Part shown: piece by piece, positions 1 to 11,529 of the stretch
Numbering within the stretch: position 1 is the first letter of the stretch
Layout: the number at the start of each line of letters is the position of its first letter
From: Gerris lacustris
Lineage: Eukaryota; Arthropoda; Insecta; Hemiptera; Gerridae
Assembly: GCA_951217055.1 (NCBI GenBank)
Contig: OX578281.1
Location: 26,633,101-26,697,100, forward strand
Direction: 5' to 3'
Length of the DNA stretch: 64,000 nt
Program-made: the position numbers and the translations under genes
Notes under the pieces: generated by a model
The model's database searches: none
The model's input: the letters and a program-made list of their open reading frames with translations, nothing else
Told to the model about the DNA's origin: nothing

Positions 1-514
1 AACTATGGAATAAAATTAGAATTAAATTGCACGATTGGATTTGTAATCAATAAAATTTAATTATATTAGGACATCATCCACCTTTAAACTAGTCACGTAG
101 TAAATACCTTTATTTTTATTTTATTTTATTATTATTATTATTTATTATTTTTTATTTATTATTATGACAAGGGTTTTATGATCAAATTTAATTTAATGTT
201 GATGTAACATGAGAAAACCATTGGTTAAGTTTGAAACGGTTTATCGAGGCTACGTAACCACTTACGTATCGCCTTAATGCCTAAACTTTATCCTATAAGT
301 AATTAGGCAAATTAGTCACACAGTCTATTCCTAGTTATAATAATAATAACAAACTAGGTAACAGCTGATACATTAATTTGTATTAAAATAGGCTTTAATT
401 AATTAGTCTGATAAATTAATATTATTAAACAAAATAATCATTTCCGATAATAACAATTAATTAGCTAGTGTTCGTGAGACGACTTTATATATTAAAATTA
501 GGTGTTTTATGTTG
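1..514. other. AT-rich non-coding DNA
   Basis: Low-complexity TTA/TTTA-rich stretch at about 105-170, otherwise unique-looking AT-rich sequence. I see no coding or structural signal. Confidence 0.6.
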
Positions 515-905
515 AATAAATCTGTGAGTACGGCAGTGAGCAAGGCAAAATTCCAGCAAGCATACAGTATATCTTTACTTAAACAAATTCTCCCGGTTTT
601 ACTCTCCCTCATATCTCTGCTTCCTCATAAGTTGGGCTTTTGAAATTTAAAACATGGAGTAGGTAAGTCGCTTAAGTAGATTAGGACACTATAACAAATT
701 TTGCCCACAATATTTAAGCCTTATCAAAAGGGAAGAGTTTCAAAGTTTACACTTTTGTAACTGACTCGCACTCACTCATCAAAATTATAAGTGGCTTCCA
801 GAATAGATAGAAACTTGAAATTCGGAACACACAAGAAAAAAGTTCAGATCCCCTCCCAAAAAAGTCAGCCTATCAAAGTAGTGATAACTACATTGCGGCC
901 AAGGT
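515..905 (-). repeat. Dispersed repeat family D, copy 1
   Basis: Read on the minus strand this matches copies at 33590-33935, 42800-43175 and 60225-60535. Shared landmarks, in order, are TTGATAGGCTGAC, CTATTCTGGAAG, TTTCAAAAGCCCA, GAAGCAGAGATATGAGG and AAGTAAAGATA, ending near a CACTGCCGTG-like block. There is no open frame. The family is probably a non-autonomous mobile element; its class is not visible from these copies. Confidence 0.7.
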
Positions 906-1835
906 TGTTTTATGGCTCATTCAAAAACTGGCCAAATGAAGACTTTTCATGATTATGTTTTTGCTGAGGATAATTATTTGTCAATTAAATTCCAAGTTAT
1001 ATTAGTGTACAAATTATGTTTTCCTTTTAATTGGTTCACATATGCTAGCCTAATCAATTTGTAAGACAATTCTAGTTTAAATTATACTAGGAGATTATAT
1101 TGTACTGTTGTTAAATAATGTTTACCTCATAACCATGCCTGATGTTAGGTATCTGTACGAAATACGATACCTAAGCTTCTGTCCGTTGGCATGTTTCAAT
1201 TCATAAACTACTATAGCAAGGAACATGAACTTCGGCACACAGGTGCATCTCGGCATTATAGACAACTGTACACTTTTTGGAGTTTTCACACTTAATATTT
1301 TCAAGATGGCGGCTATTATGGCGGACGACTAAAAATAAGTTTTTAGTCACTACGACATGTTATACATCAATTTAAAGGTCTTGATGTGAAGAAAAAGAAT
1401 ATGCAACTATTCAAATTTTACACTTAATAATTTTAACTTAATCGTACAGAAACCGGCGATTATCACCTCACGTACTTACGTGAAGCGCGCCTTACTTGTT
1501 TGCAGTTATTATTATTAAGTTCCTACTTCAAGTATTTAGCTTTAGTTTATCTCATGTTTCTTTCTTACTGAACCCTTCATACAGGTAATAGTACCTTCCA
1601 CCTCATTCATTCGGTACCCCTGAGCTATTGTGGTCTTATTTTCCTTAATGCCTGAATATATTTGAAAGATTCAATTGATCATCTGATTGTTATTATTATA
1701 TAATATTGCGGTTAGACAATTACCAAACTTTTTTTTTTTTTAAAAAATAAACCATCGAAGTGTTTGTGTATATAAAATATGCAACGAGACTATTTTTCCT
1801 TGAAAAAAAAACTGACGAAATATCAATTTCACTTG
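906..1835. other. Non-coding DNA, no recognised feature
   Basis: Mostly unique AT-rich sequence. A minus-strand frame at 1122-1304 has no recognisable domain. A T-run lies at about 1731-1741. Confidence 0.5.
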
Positions 1836-1935
1836 ATCTTTTAAGGTCCAAAGGCAAAAACGAGGGCTTAATACATTTCTGTGCTTGTCTGTCTGTCTGT
1901 AACGCACCTGATCTACGAAGGCACCCCCAAAAAAT
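1836..1935 (+). repeat. Dispersed repeat family G, copy 1
   Basis: Contains AAACGAGG, then GTCTGTCTGTCTGTAACG and CACCTGATC. The same order occurs at 28325-28410 and, more diverged, at 63636-63790. The GTCT microsatellite core is shared with family A, so A and G may be related. No coding potential is supported. Confidence 0.5.
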
Positions 1936-2640
1936 TGAAAGTTTGCAGTTATGTTATGTGCAATCACCCAAACACAGCAATATTATAGGGCAGCTCCAAA
2001 AAATCATCCCTCAAAAACAAGAGGTTGAAGTTAAAAGTGTTGACTTTTTTCTTTACTGAAATGAGTTATGTAATGTGTGAAATAAAAGAGGAGGATTTCC
2101 TTAAAAAAAAAAAAAAATTTTAAATTTAAAAATTAAATCTTTTAGTCAATTGTAACATTAGATGTTACTGGTCGTGGTTTTTTATAGTTGATTTCTCATA
2201 TATTTAGCTATTTATCGACTAATACTAATAATAATTTGGTAAAACTAATTATTGATTATAATATTGTCATCGGAAATACATAATCTATGTGTTTTCAGCT
2301 TTCTAGATAGTCGGGAAGTGTATTAAATCTAAGTTACAAGATTTGTCCCTGACAAAAATACCAAGTTATTTAAAAGCGTGTAAAAATAAAAAATAAATTA
2401 CTAGTCAGTTTCTGAAAATAATATAGATAAATTTTGTAGATAATTGTAAATTTATCAGAAGTACCTACATTCTTTATACACACAAATAATCATGTTATAT
2501 TTACATTATAATACTTATTTATAATATACTCACCAAGTTTACCTCAAATCATTAGGTAAATTATCATTATTTATAAAAATATGAAATCATTAACTTCATA
2601 TAAAAAGTAAAAAAAATAAAATAAAACAATTAACCTACAA
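1936..2640. other. AT-rich non-coding DNA
   Basis: Contains an A-run at about 2102-2116 and otherwise no recognisable gene, RNA or repeat. Confidence 0.5.
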
Positions 2641-4218
2641 TCTCCCTTATTTTTGGAGTCCCAGATGACGGCATCGAATTTTATCCCCAAATCCCGTGGA
2701 GTGGAGGCGGCGAAGGGACCACCCCTCCCACCTCCTCCTCCCAACAGAGATGAATTCTGAAACGGATTAAAGCAGATACGAAATTTAATTTGTGGTGCCC
2801 GGGGGCTGCGGTCTGGAGGAGTAATGGGTAGGATTTGGGCTAAAAGCCCCCTCCCATCTACTCTGAGACCCCGCTCCTAGGATTTTCAATATTCTAAGGA
2901 TCTGCTCTTTAGGAGGGGAAGTAGGGAAGGGGGATGGATAAATAAATAAAATAAGCTGAGGAAATGACGACAGCAGCGCTCTACCCTGACATATTGGAGA
3001 ACTAAAGAGAGAGAGAAAGACTATTTATTAATAGTTGTACTATTTAGTGAGCATTTTTACCTCCTCTATTTTACCTATATTCGTTAAAATTCTATTATAT
3101 AAATTTCCCATTTCTTAATATAACTAAACTATTCGTCAACACACATTGCATAATAGTGCAATGTGGGGGTGCAATATCCCGTAGGACGTAGAGGGCTTAG
3201 GCCTTCTATAAAATTACTTTTTTGGGGGTGGGGGTATACATCTTAAAAAAATATGTGACGGATAAAAACTGTTTTTATAGAATAACTGTACTTTTTTTTA
3301 AAAAAAATAGAGGAGAGGCAGGGAAAATGACATTTTCAAGGTTCTGGGTCTGGTTATTTTTTCGATCTCTACAGCCTCCCTTACTCTGTAGTGATACCTG
3401 TTGAGAGATGCGAGTACACGAATGTCCTCTAATTTGATGAAAATGCCGTTTTCACTACAATGGTTAACTATCGCTTTCCCAGCCCTAGAAACCTGTGTCA
3501 ATCAGAAAGCAAGAGGTGGCGCTATAGTCACTTCCCTACTTCAAACATCAGCCGCCCGATAAAGAATTACCGTCAAAGGATTAACCCGAGTGAAGGAACA
3601 CCCGGAAGGAAATCCAGGTCCAATCTAAGTTTCAGAAACGCAGTATAAATACGCCGTTCTTCTATTCAGTTTATGTTGCTTCGAGTTAACATCAAGGTGT
3701 AGCACACTCCTGAATATGCATCATACAGATGAAGCAAAACGTCGGACTTCACACCCTTAGTAACGTAAGAAGTTAATTAAACTATAAAAAAAAATCTTAC
3801 TAAACACTTCAAACAGAAAATAAACAATAATATGACTTTATAAGAAAAAAAGTTTATTTTATTTTAGGATTTTTCATTTTTTTTTTTTTTCTTCTTCTTA
3901 ATTTCAATATACAACTGACTGAAAGAAATATTGAAAACGTGGACACATAAAATAAATATTAAAAAAAATATATAAAAATTTAATATTGTAACACTTAAAA
4001 AAAAAAAAAAAGAGAAAACTGTCGTTCTTTAGTAAAAGCAATATTTTTTTTGAAATTATTTAAGTTGATTGAAGCATAAGGGGTAGGCTAAGTGGAAAAA
4101 AAAGTATAAAATCAAGTCAAACCAAGTTCGCACAATCCACCCGGGACTTAGCTTCAAATTACTTTATCCCCTATTCAAAGTCCTTTTCAACTAGAAAGAC
4201 GTCGACAAAATAAAAAAT

Positions 4219-4224
<6 letters not shown>
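2641..4224. other. Mixed GC-richer tract, no recognised gene
   Basis: A relatively GC-rich block at 2641-2960 and another at 3340-3760 contain no domain I can recognise on either strand. A TATAAAT at 3644-3650 lies 24 bp before the A of a TCAGT initiator-like sequence at 3666-3670, but no open frame follows. The remainder is AT-rich with several A/T runs. Confidence 0.45.

Positions 4225-4290
<66 letters not shown>
4225..4290. repeat. (TA)n microsatellite
   Basis: Uninterrupted alternating TA, about 66 bp. Confidence 0.97.
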
Positions 4291-4291
<1 letters not shown>

Positions 4292-4511
4292 GCATAACCT
4301 GCTTCAAGAATATTAAGGGACCGTTGAAAAGTATAAAAAAAGTAGAATTTTTTAGAGAGGGTTAAAAAGGAATTTACGGCTCATCAGATCTCCATTCGTC
4401 ACCGTCTAGAAATTCTCCGATCCTCATCTAATGCTTTCACTTCCCCCTTTGTAAATTTTATTCATAAATAAGACTCCAAATTCAAGAGGGGCCTCTCATC
4501 AATACCCTTCT

Positions 4512-4527
4512 CCCCCCCCCCCCCCCC
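4512..4527. repeat. Poly-C run (about 16)
   Basis: A homopolymer C tract, one of many C or G runs in the window. Confidence 0.95.
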
Positions 4528-4760
4528 TTTACATCCAGATAAACTTGAGATTCGTTTGCCAACTCAACACAAAAAAATCGTTACCTTATCCTTTCTTTTC
4601 TTTTCAACCTTTGCATATATTGAAAAGACGACCACAAATATTTAACAAAAATTCGAGACCAGAAACCGACCCAGGGTTCGACACAAAAACCGGAGCTTTG
4701 GGTGTTTTGAGTTGTAGGTTTTTTGAGACCAAACCTAGAATTTCTTTTTCAATCGTTACA

Positions 4761-4869
<109 letters not shown>

Positions 4870-5034
4870 GTTTCCTGCAATACCCCCAAAACAGTCCAAT
4901 TGGGTTTTTACCAATTCTGTACCTGTTCAGAACAACTAGTTTCTGAGTCACATCAGAGACAAAACACGGGTCCGTTTTGTCTCCTCTTTGACCTTTTTAA
5001 GGCCAAAAGCTATTTTTGAAATTAAATATTCATT

Positions 5035-5400
5035 TTGTGGAGTGGCTTTTCGTTTCACACCTTCTCACATGAAGAGAGATACTCATATAAAGTATTGTTA
5101 TGGCACGAAAATTTGATTTTTATGGTTTTACACGTTTTGAGGTCCCCTGAGTCCAAAATATGTTTTTTTAAATGTCCGTCTGTCGTCTGTGCAGATGCCT
5201 GGAGCCAAAGCTACTGGGCCGATTTTAGCGAAATTTGCATACATGTTTAGAAAGATCATACCCCGAGAAGAATCGCAAAATTCATTTTAGCTCCAAATTT
5301 TGGGGTTACGACGATTTTGATTGAAATTTTTTGAAATTTAGTCCATTTAAATACGAATCTAAAACGTTTTCCCTGGAAAAATCTAGTTCCTGAGGAACAG
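5035..5400 (+). repeat. Dispersed repeat family A, copy 1
   Basis: Order of landmarks: AAAGTATTGTTATGGCACG, ACACGTTTTGAGGTCC, then GTCCGTCTGTCGTCTGTGCAG, GCCTGGAGCC, and finally TTTAGCGAAATTTGCATAC. The same order recurs at 30462-30660 and 47990-48260, and in reverse around 39605-40960. The block AGTCCATTTAAATA after it also follows the 48-kb copy. No protein is supported. Confidence 0.75.
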
Positions 5401-5410
5401 TAATAAAGAG

Positions 5411-5925
5411 GACGGAGAGAGGTCGGGTTTGATTCTCCGCCGAGGGGAAGTTATTTTTATAATAAATTTTGATGAAATGTTCAATAATAATTAAATGAAA
5501 CTACAAAAACAGGAAAATTAATAAATGGAAAACAATGGACTAAGTAATTATGAATATGAGAAAGATTGTCTGAGTTTGGACCGATTTAATTTTAATCTAT
5601 TGACAATAACTCCACTTGTGCTCTTATTTTTCATATTTATAGATTGTAGATGTGTAGTTCCGGCGTAAACGTTGGATTCCTAGAGATGGGGGAGTATTTT
5701 TATGTCCATCTCCCTCACAATTTAATAATGATGTTTTAGTATTAATAATGATTTTCAAGTTGTAATTTATTCTGTATATTATAGAGAAGGGGCAAGGTTA
5801 AATTAATTGAATTTACTCGGAACCTGTTGGCCTTAATTAGATTTAGTTACAATCTACTGATTTCAGCGTAAATCATCAGTAGAGTAGTTATAGATTACTA
5901 AGCAACGGCTTCGAGTCTTCTAGAC
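5411..5925. other. AT-rich non-coding DNA
   Basis: No coding or repeat signal recognised. Confidence 0.5.
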
Positions 5926-6577
5926 TAGCGTTTCCCAACCCTAAGGTAGCGACCCAAAATAGGGTCGCCCGACAAAATATTGTAGGGTCACGAAAAATCT
6001 TTGAAATTATACAAACATAAATTAAAAATGCTTTCAAAAAAACATAATATATAATTAAGTTCAATGGAATTAAAATATATAAATTCAATTTAATAAAGTA
6101 AAAATAATAAAATTATAACGATAAATTCATAAAAATAAAGGAATATTATTAGGAAAAGATAAAATCGAAAATTTGAAAGGCTGATAAAAATAAAACCGCA
6201 AAATAAGGGGTGTTGTAATGCAGCAAGGAGTAATAAAGCTAGAAGCATGAATTTTTTTCTTTAAACTTCCGACAAACGGTCATCAGCCCACCAACACGAG
6301 TTCAGGAATTAGTAGGCGCTCTATATAACACAAAACTGATATTATTCAAAGCAGACTAATCAAACAATGCCATAAACCGTAGTTTAGGATGGTCAGTGTA
6401 CCTACTCAGTTTTGTTTTTTTAATAAATCAGCCTGCAGTCAGTATAATTTAGGTCTTGGGGCTATGCATATCCCTGCAATACTTTAGGTATGAAATACAC
6501 TGTATTCACAGTAGGGTCGCGAAAATGTGAAAGAGAAATTGATAGGGTTGCAGCATCAAAAAGGTAGGGAAAAGTTG
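5926..6577. mobile_element. Non-autonomous hAT-type DNA transposon with target duplication
   Basis: The left end reads TAGCGTTTCCCAACCCTAAG followed by a GTAGCGACCC / AATAGGGTCGC arrangement, the GCGTTTCCCAAC...GGGTCGC style typical of Charlie-like hAT ends. The right end, reverse-complemented, reads CAACTTTTCCCTACC and matches 11 of the first 15 left-end bases. It is flanked by TTCTAGAC (5918-5925) and TTCTAGAA (6578-6585), a 7/8 match of the expected 8-bp hAT target duplication. The 652-bp interior has no transposase frame, so this copy is non-autonomous and decayed. The family assignment is established knowledge of hAT ends; the boundaries are read directly. Confidence 0.8.
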
Positions 6578-6769
6578 TTCTAGAATTCTAATAAAGGGTA
6601 CAACCACAGTGCATCAGATTCAGAGCTAGACTGAGATTTCGAAACCAGGCACGGGTTGTGTAGGTATGAGAAAAGCAGGTGTTGGCCCAGGTTGAAGCAG
6701 ATTAAGTATGATGCACACTGGGAATTTTTCGTAAACATAGATTTGATTTAAGTGCTGGAAGTACAGTGT

Positions 6770-6885
6770 TTGTTTTGAGGTCTCCGGTAGATAATTGCTA
6801 TTGCGTTTGCTTGCCACGCAGTAGCTTCCGGGTGCGATTCCCGACTTCGGTATGATGTCCAACGCTCGGTGTCCACCCAGCCACG

Positions 6886-6886
<1 letters not shown>
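6770..6886 (+). mobile_element. tRNA-like SINE head (partial)
   Basis: GGTAGATAATTGC (A-box-like) is followed about 30 bp later by GGGTGCGATTCCCG, a good RNA polymerase III B box. The following bases include GTCCACCCAGCC and run straight into a long (TA)n tract. It resembles the B-box part of the two longer SINE copies at 52.8-53.2 kb and 62.6-63.1 kb, but lacks their body. A degenerate or related SINE is likely; a functional tRNA is not, because the acceptor stem cannot be closed. Confidence 0.5.

Positions 6887-6964
<78 letters not shown>
6887..6964. repeat. (TA)n microsatellite
   Basis: About 78 bp of pure TA directly after a SINE-like head. Confidence 0.97.
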
Positions 6965-6966
<2 letters not shown>

Positions 6967-7019
6967 TAGCATCTCATGATAAGTGGCGACTAACTGGTTG
7001 TTTATGTTAATAGAATATA

Positions 7020-7135
7020 TTATATACAGCTGATGGAGCCACACGCTTATCCCGTGTCATCCATTACAAATATAGTTGTATAAGCCCTATGGCAGGCTTG
7101 GTCCTTCACGCCACCGTGTTAGTTTGTTAGTGGAG
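7020..7135 (+). repeat. Dispersed repeat family F, copy 1
   Basis: TATACAGCTGATG, then CACACG, ATTACAAATATAGTTGTATA and AGCCCTATGGCAGG. The same blocks occur on the opposite strand at 8285-8430, so the two copies face each other across the foldback element. Confidence 0.6.
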
Positions 7136-7337
7136 TGTATGTTCATTTTTCCATGATTTTGTTCATCTTAGATACAAAAAGTGGAATACCTTTATTTTTC
7201 TAAACCATGCTTAATTCCCTCTCAACAGGTGAAGAAAATTACACTAAACACCGGCTACTTTCGAGCCCAACCTAATTGTTTGGTGATTTTTGCTATTTAC
7301 CTTGATTCAACTGATCCAAACTCATTCGATGTTTATA

Positions 7338-7906
7338 GTCCAGGAGATAGCGAGATAAAAGTGTCTGACTAACATCATGCTAGAATTTTGTATACAAGTC
7401 AATCTTTTAGCGCCTTTTAAGAATATGTGGTCGGCTAAGTTCGTTTGCGGGACATAGCTTGGCAATAGGCGTTTAAAAAAACAAACCGGTGGAGAGCGGC
7501 CATGCCTCACCAATTATGGTGGAAAATGTGATTTTCATGATCCTGAGTACAGAATTAGTTAGTAGACGAACAATCAAGTTGGTGTTAGTTTGTCCCTTGA
7601 CAGGTGACCACGTTGATTTTTAGTAATATTTGAATAACTAACCTATCAAGTGTGAAAATAACATCGACTTGATTTTTGATCTACTAACTAATTCTGTACT
7701 CAGGATCATGAAAATCACATTGTCCAACTTATAGGGTGGGACATGGCCGCTCTCTACCGGTTTTTTTTTAAATGCCTATTGCCAAGCTATGTCCCGCAAA
7801 CGAACTTAGCCGACCACATATTCTTAAAAGGCGCTAAAAGATTGACTTGTATACAAAATTCTAGCTTGATGCTATCGGACACTTTTTTGCACGCTATCTC
7901 CTGGAG
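7338..7906. mobile_element. Foldback (near-complete palindrome) DNA element bounded by TA
   Basis: The whole 569-bp element is an inverted repeat. The left arm (7338-about 7590) starts GTCCAGGAGATAGCG and the right arm (about 7650-7906) ends CGCTATCTCCTGGAG; many long blocks match between arms, for example GATCCTGAGTACAGAATTAG and AAGAATATGTGGTCGGC. A TA dinucleotide flanks each end (7336-7337 and 7907-7908), as for Tc1/mariner insertions. A short phrase in the left arm, PFKNMWSAKF, is almost repeated as SFKNRWSAKF at 41.1 kb, so the arms may have captured a piece of another element's coding region. The inserting transposase is not identified. Confidence 0.8.
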
Positions 7907-8284
7907 TATTATAAATTAATGATTTCGATACGTTATAATGTTGTTTTCGAATAAATTAGATAAGACTGTTTGTACAGAATTAGACCCTATAATATAATAA
8001 ACCAAAGTAAAATTACTAAAGCAATTTTACGCAACGTAATTTCGTTTCAAAATATTTCTTTGGCTAATTGTTGAAAACATTGTAAGGTAAATAAATAATC
8101 TTACGTAAAATACCAAGTGGAGTCTGGAGGTAACCAAACGGTACGTTTTGTGAAAAAAAATTAACCATAAATCTCATGATGAAAAGTAACTCATATCGAC
8201 AACGCGAATACATCACAGATGGTTAAAGAAAAAAAACATCGTAATTTAATCAATATATTTCGCATTTTAAGAACATTGTTGGTT

Positions 8285-8430
8285 CGGGTGGACCCCATCG
8301 CGCGGTTTAGTAATTAAGCCGCGAGCCAACAGCCCTTGGAGGGGCCTAGGGTTGCCAAAGGGCTCATATACAACTATGTATGTAATTGCTAACAAGGGGT
8401 TAGTGTGTCACTACATCAGCTGTATACACA
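8285..8430 (-). repeat. Dispersed repeat family F, copy 2
   Basis: Reverse complement of the 7020-7135 blocks (CAGCTGATGTAGTG, ATACATAGTTGTATATGAG, AGCCCTTTGGC). It extends further, with a hairpin AGCCCTTGG...CCAAAGGGCT and a GGTTTAGTAATTAAG stretch that is weakly tRNA A-box-like. It could be a tRNA-derived SINE end. Confidence 0.55.
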
Positions 8431-8586
8431 TTATAATTTGAACTTTAATGAGCAACCTAATTAATATTAATTTTTTTTAGTTATCTGGGACTTAATAATA
8501 ATGCCTATTAACTTTATTCAATAAAGGTACATTTATTTTAATAAAGTATAACTTTATTTTACAATAAAGTTACATTTATTTTCCTA

Positions 8587-8722
8587 GACGCGACTCCAGC
8601 GATAGTCACCATTGCGGAGGACTCTCTTCTGAGTTTGCATGTTAAAAGTCGCTAAGCCAGGAAAACGGTAACAGGCAACTCTAGGCGACTATAGCTTGAG
8701 CGTTTATCACTGGAGTCGCGTC
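8587..8722. mobile_element. Small MITE-like element with terminal inverted repeats
   Basis: GACGCGACTCCAGCGATA at the left and TATCACTGGAGTCGCGTC at the right are inverted copies with one mismatch over 18 bp, 136 bp apart end to end. Further AGTCGC / GGCGACT motifs lie inside. No target duplication is clear. It is too small to code. Confidence 0.65.
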
Positions 8723-9448
8723 AAAGAAAACAAAGCTTAATAAAAATTTATAGTGTTCCACAAATTGTAAACCCTTATTTTTTAAAGGTAGAGAGAGAAT
8801 TACTGGGGCCAAGAACTATTTCTCTTTAAGTCTCTTTTACAAAGAACGAGGCCGCTGCTTGGAGGCGGAAATACCGCTTTTAAATTACAGCAACACTGGG
8901 AAAAAGAAACGGGAGGGAAGAAGAAGGGAAATAATTGAAGAAAAGAGCTCCAAGGAAAATTCATTTAGACCACGGCCTTTTTCTTTCGCATTTTCTTTCG
9001 GACAAAGCACTTCTTAGAGGGTTTAATCGTGGAGAAGAGATTTCTACAAAGAAGAACATGAAGAATGTGATGATCAGATAGAATAACATTTAACTTCTTT
9101 AATGATATAATTTGAGAGAGAGAAGTGAAATATTCACAATTGTGAGTTTAACAATTATTGATTTCGGTAAGATAATATTTTCTGATTTATGTATTGATTA
9201 AAACGGAAGGATAAGCTAGATGACCCCTTGTTTTGTAAACAATTAACATTTTTCTGTAAATAGGTAACAGGTGTAATTCAGCAATAGTTCTGTATGTTTC
9301 CATTATTTTGTGTATTATTCTGTCTCTTTACCACGTCACAAAAATCAATAGCTTTTACTAGTAAACGTAAACAATAACCAATGGCAGGGTTTGTCTTTGT
9401 AGAATAATATTAGTCTTTGTTGACAGCTTGTCAGATTGTGTTATAATA
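8723..9448. other. Non-coding DNA, no recognised feature
   Basis: Includes a purine-rich patch at about 8900-8960 and a GA-rich patch at about 9110. Nothing else is recognised. Confidence 0.5.
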
Positions 9449-10022
9449 CAGGGTGGAGCACGGCAGACGTATGAATTTGAAAATGTAATAAAACACAGAA
9501 TGTTACAAAATAAATTTTTTTAAAATTTTTTCCTGATTAAATAACATGGGAAATTTAAATTTACCTAGATTTAAACAAAGTATCGGATAAGTGGTTCCCC
9601 TCACATTCCAAACACCGATTAAGCCTTTTTTTGAAGTTTTTGTGCACTCTTTCGAACATTTCCACAGGAATTTTGGCAATTTTGGCTCGCAATGTGGTTC
9701 TTGAGGGCTTCCAGGGTTCTGGGACGATCGCTGTACACCAAGGATTTAAGGTATCCCCACGGAAAAAAATCACAAGGAATCAAATCAGGCGATCTTGCTG
9801 GCCAGTTTAAATCGCCTCATAAGGAGATGAGACCCCCGGGAAATCTGTCTTGCAAAAAGTTTACGCAAACAATTGCTGTGGGCTGTGGCCCCGTCCTGCT
9901 GAAACGTGGAACATAAACTTCCCGTCCCCCTCTTTCAAACGACCCTACTCTCAAACGTCTAGGACCAATAGGATGGGAGCAATCCCCTCTTCAAATTCAT
10001 ACGTCTGCCGCGCTCCACCCTG
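9449..10022 (-). mobile_element. Internally deleted mariner-like element
   Basis: Terminal inverted repeats of 32 bp begin CAGGGTGGAGCACGGCAGAC on the left and match the reverse complement of the right end (9991-10022) at 31 of 32 positions. TA flanks both sides (9447-9448 and 10023-10024), the mariner target duplication. The element is 574 bp, less than half the usual 1.3 kb of a complete mariner, and keeps only the transposase C-terminus on the minus strand. The high identity of the ends suggests fairly recent activity. Confidence 0.92.
9561..9806 (-). pseudogene. Mariner transposase C-terminal fragment (frameshifted)
   Basis: Minus-strand translation gives WPARSPDLIPCDFFPWGYLK followed by SLVYSDRPRTLEALKNHI. 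The SPDL-P-DFF-WG-LK signature is the region around the third catalytic aspartate (DD34D) of mariner transposases. A frameshift near 9685 moves the rest into another frame, where IPVEMFERVHKNFKKRLNRC is seen, matching the usual end of the protein. The N-terminal helix-turn-helix and the first two catalytic aspartates are missing. It cannot make an active enzyme. Confidence 0.88.
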
Positions 10023-10269
10023 TATAATGTTTTATAGTTGCTTACTTTCTGGTATCTTATAGTCTTCTTGATTGTTTGTGAGCGGGCTTTGAATAGTTAC
10101 AAATGTATGTCTAACCTTCTCCAGTATAATGAAAAAAATGAGTGTTGTTATGTTGGCAGCCTGGTCTTAAGGACACAACCTCTCGGCAAAAGTCGGCTTC
10201 AGTCTCTTATCAGTAGTTGCTTAGGATTCCGATTCTATGCTCCTTCTACATATAGTATTATTCTAAGGT
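10023..10269. other. Non-coding DNA
   Basis: A short unique stretch with no supported gene. Confidence 0.4.
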
Positions 10270-11265
10270 TATTAAATTATATATTGATCTAATAACGAGT
10301 GTATTATATGATTCTATTACCACTCGTTAAGTAAACTTGTCAGACATCATGCTATTTTTATACTATTTTGTTCATTCAGTGTATTATTTGTTGAATATTG
10401 GAACTTGTCACAGTAAAATTTTCAGATACACATCATAATTATTAAATCACTATACTCCTTGTAACAAAAATATATTTTTATACAGTTGTTGATTGGTTGG
10501 AGTCAACCTCAAAGTAGAGGATTTATTTGGAATATTTCCTTATTTGGGAGTTTTGAGTAGTTCCGGTGGAGACGGGTGCCTTTAGTTGAGGAGCCTCCGA
10601 AGTTGGGACGTTTCTAATATTTTCCTTTATTTTAATATCACCATATCTTGGATTAAGCTGGTAAGTCTCAATTATATCTCTAATATTATTTTTTTCATTC
10701 AATATTCATTGGTTTCTTTCCTTTCTTCTTATTTCTTGGTGTCTCAGAACTTCCGACTTTCATGTCTATAGACAGATGTGTATTCCGAAGGCCCTGTTCG
10801 GATGTTGAGATCTAGGTAAAAAGAGAGTCGCGAGTATTGGAGTCCTGTAGGTACCAAAGCAGCGACATACAAGTTTGGAGCCACGTTAGATATTCTACCT
10901 TTTTTAATTTGTTTTTTATCTTTTATATGCTATATCTACTCATGATTGCTAAATTTATTCAGAATATTATTTGATTCTATTTGAACTTATCAGTCAAATT
11001 GTCAGATACAAATCATAATTATTACATCACTATTGTTATTAGATCATTCATTGATTTATTTCTTCACTGGATTATATGATTCTATTTTCACTCGCTAATG
11101 TAATCTTATCTGTGCTTTATTCGATTCTATTTGAACTTCTTATCAATGTCAACTTGTCAAATCCACATCATAATTATTACATTATTATATTCTTTTATTG
11201 TTTCATTTAATTAGTGTATTATTTGATTCAATGTTAACTTGTCTGACATCACAGTATTTCTTTTC
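10270..11265 (+). repeat. Degenerate repeated motif block
   Basis: The phrases GTGTATTATTTGATTC, TTTGAACTT, AACTTGTCAGACATCA and CATCATAATTATTACATCAC recur with variation at about 10290-10460, 10960-11040, 11070-11190 and 11210-11260. This looks like an old tandem or segmental amplification of an about 150-200-bp unit interrupted by a unique segment (10480-10900). There are no coding signals. Confidence 0.5.
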
Positions 11266-11323
11266 TCTCACGTATGGACTATATCTTTCTTAGAATTGTT
11301 CTGGAGTTATAGCTATATACATG

Positions 11324-11324
<1 letters not shown>

Positions 11325-11392
<68 letters not shown>
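11325..11392. repeat. (TA)n microsatellite
   Basis: About 68 bp of pure TA. Confidence 0.97.
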
Positions 11393-11396
<4 letters not shown>

Positions 11397-11529
11397 TTAA
11401 AATGTAACTATATCTTTAAAATGTTATAACTCAAAAACGTATATAACTGGAACAATGTAGAATAGACTATTTTAGGGATAATCTTTTTAATATAGTTCTA
11501 AAAAATAAAGTTCACAGATTTTATCCAAC

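Noticed and set aside
3644..3670. TATAAAT plus TCAGT as a core promoter
   Set aside because: Spacing of 24 bp is short, such pairs are expected by chance in AT-rich DNA, and no coding sequence follows.
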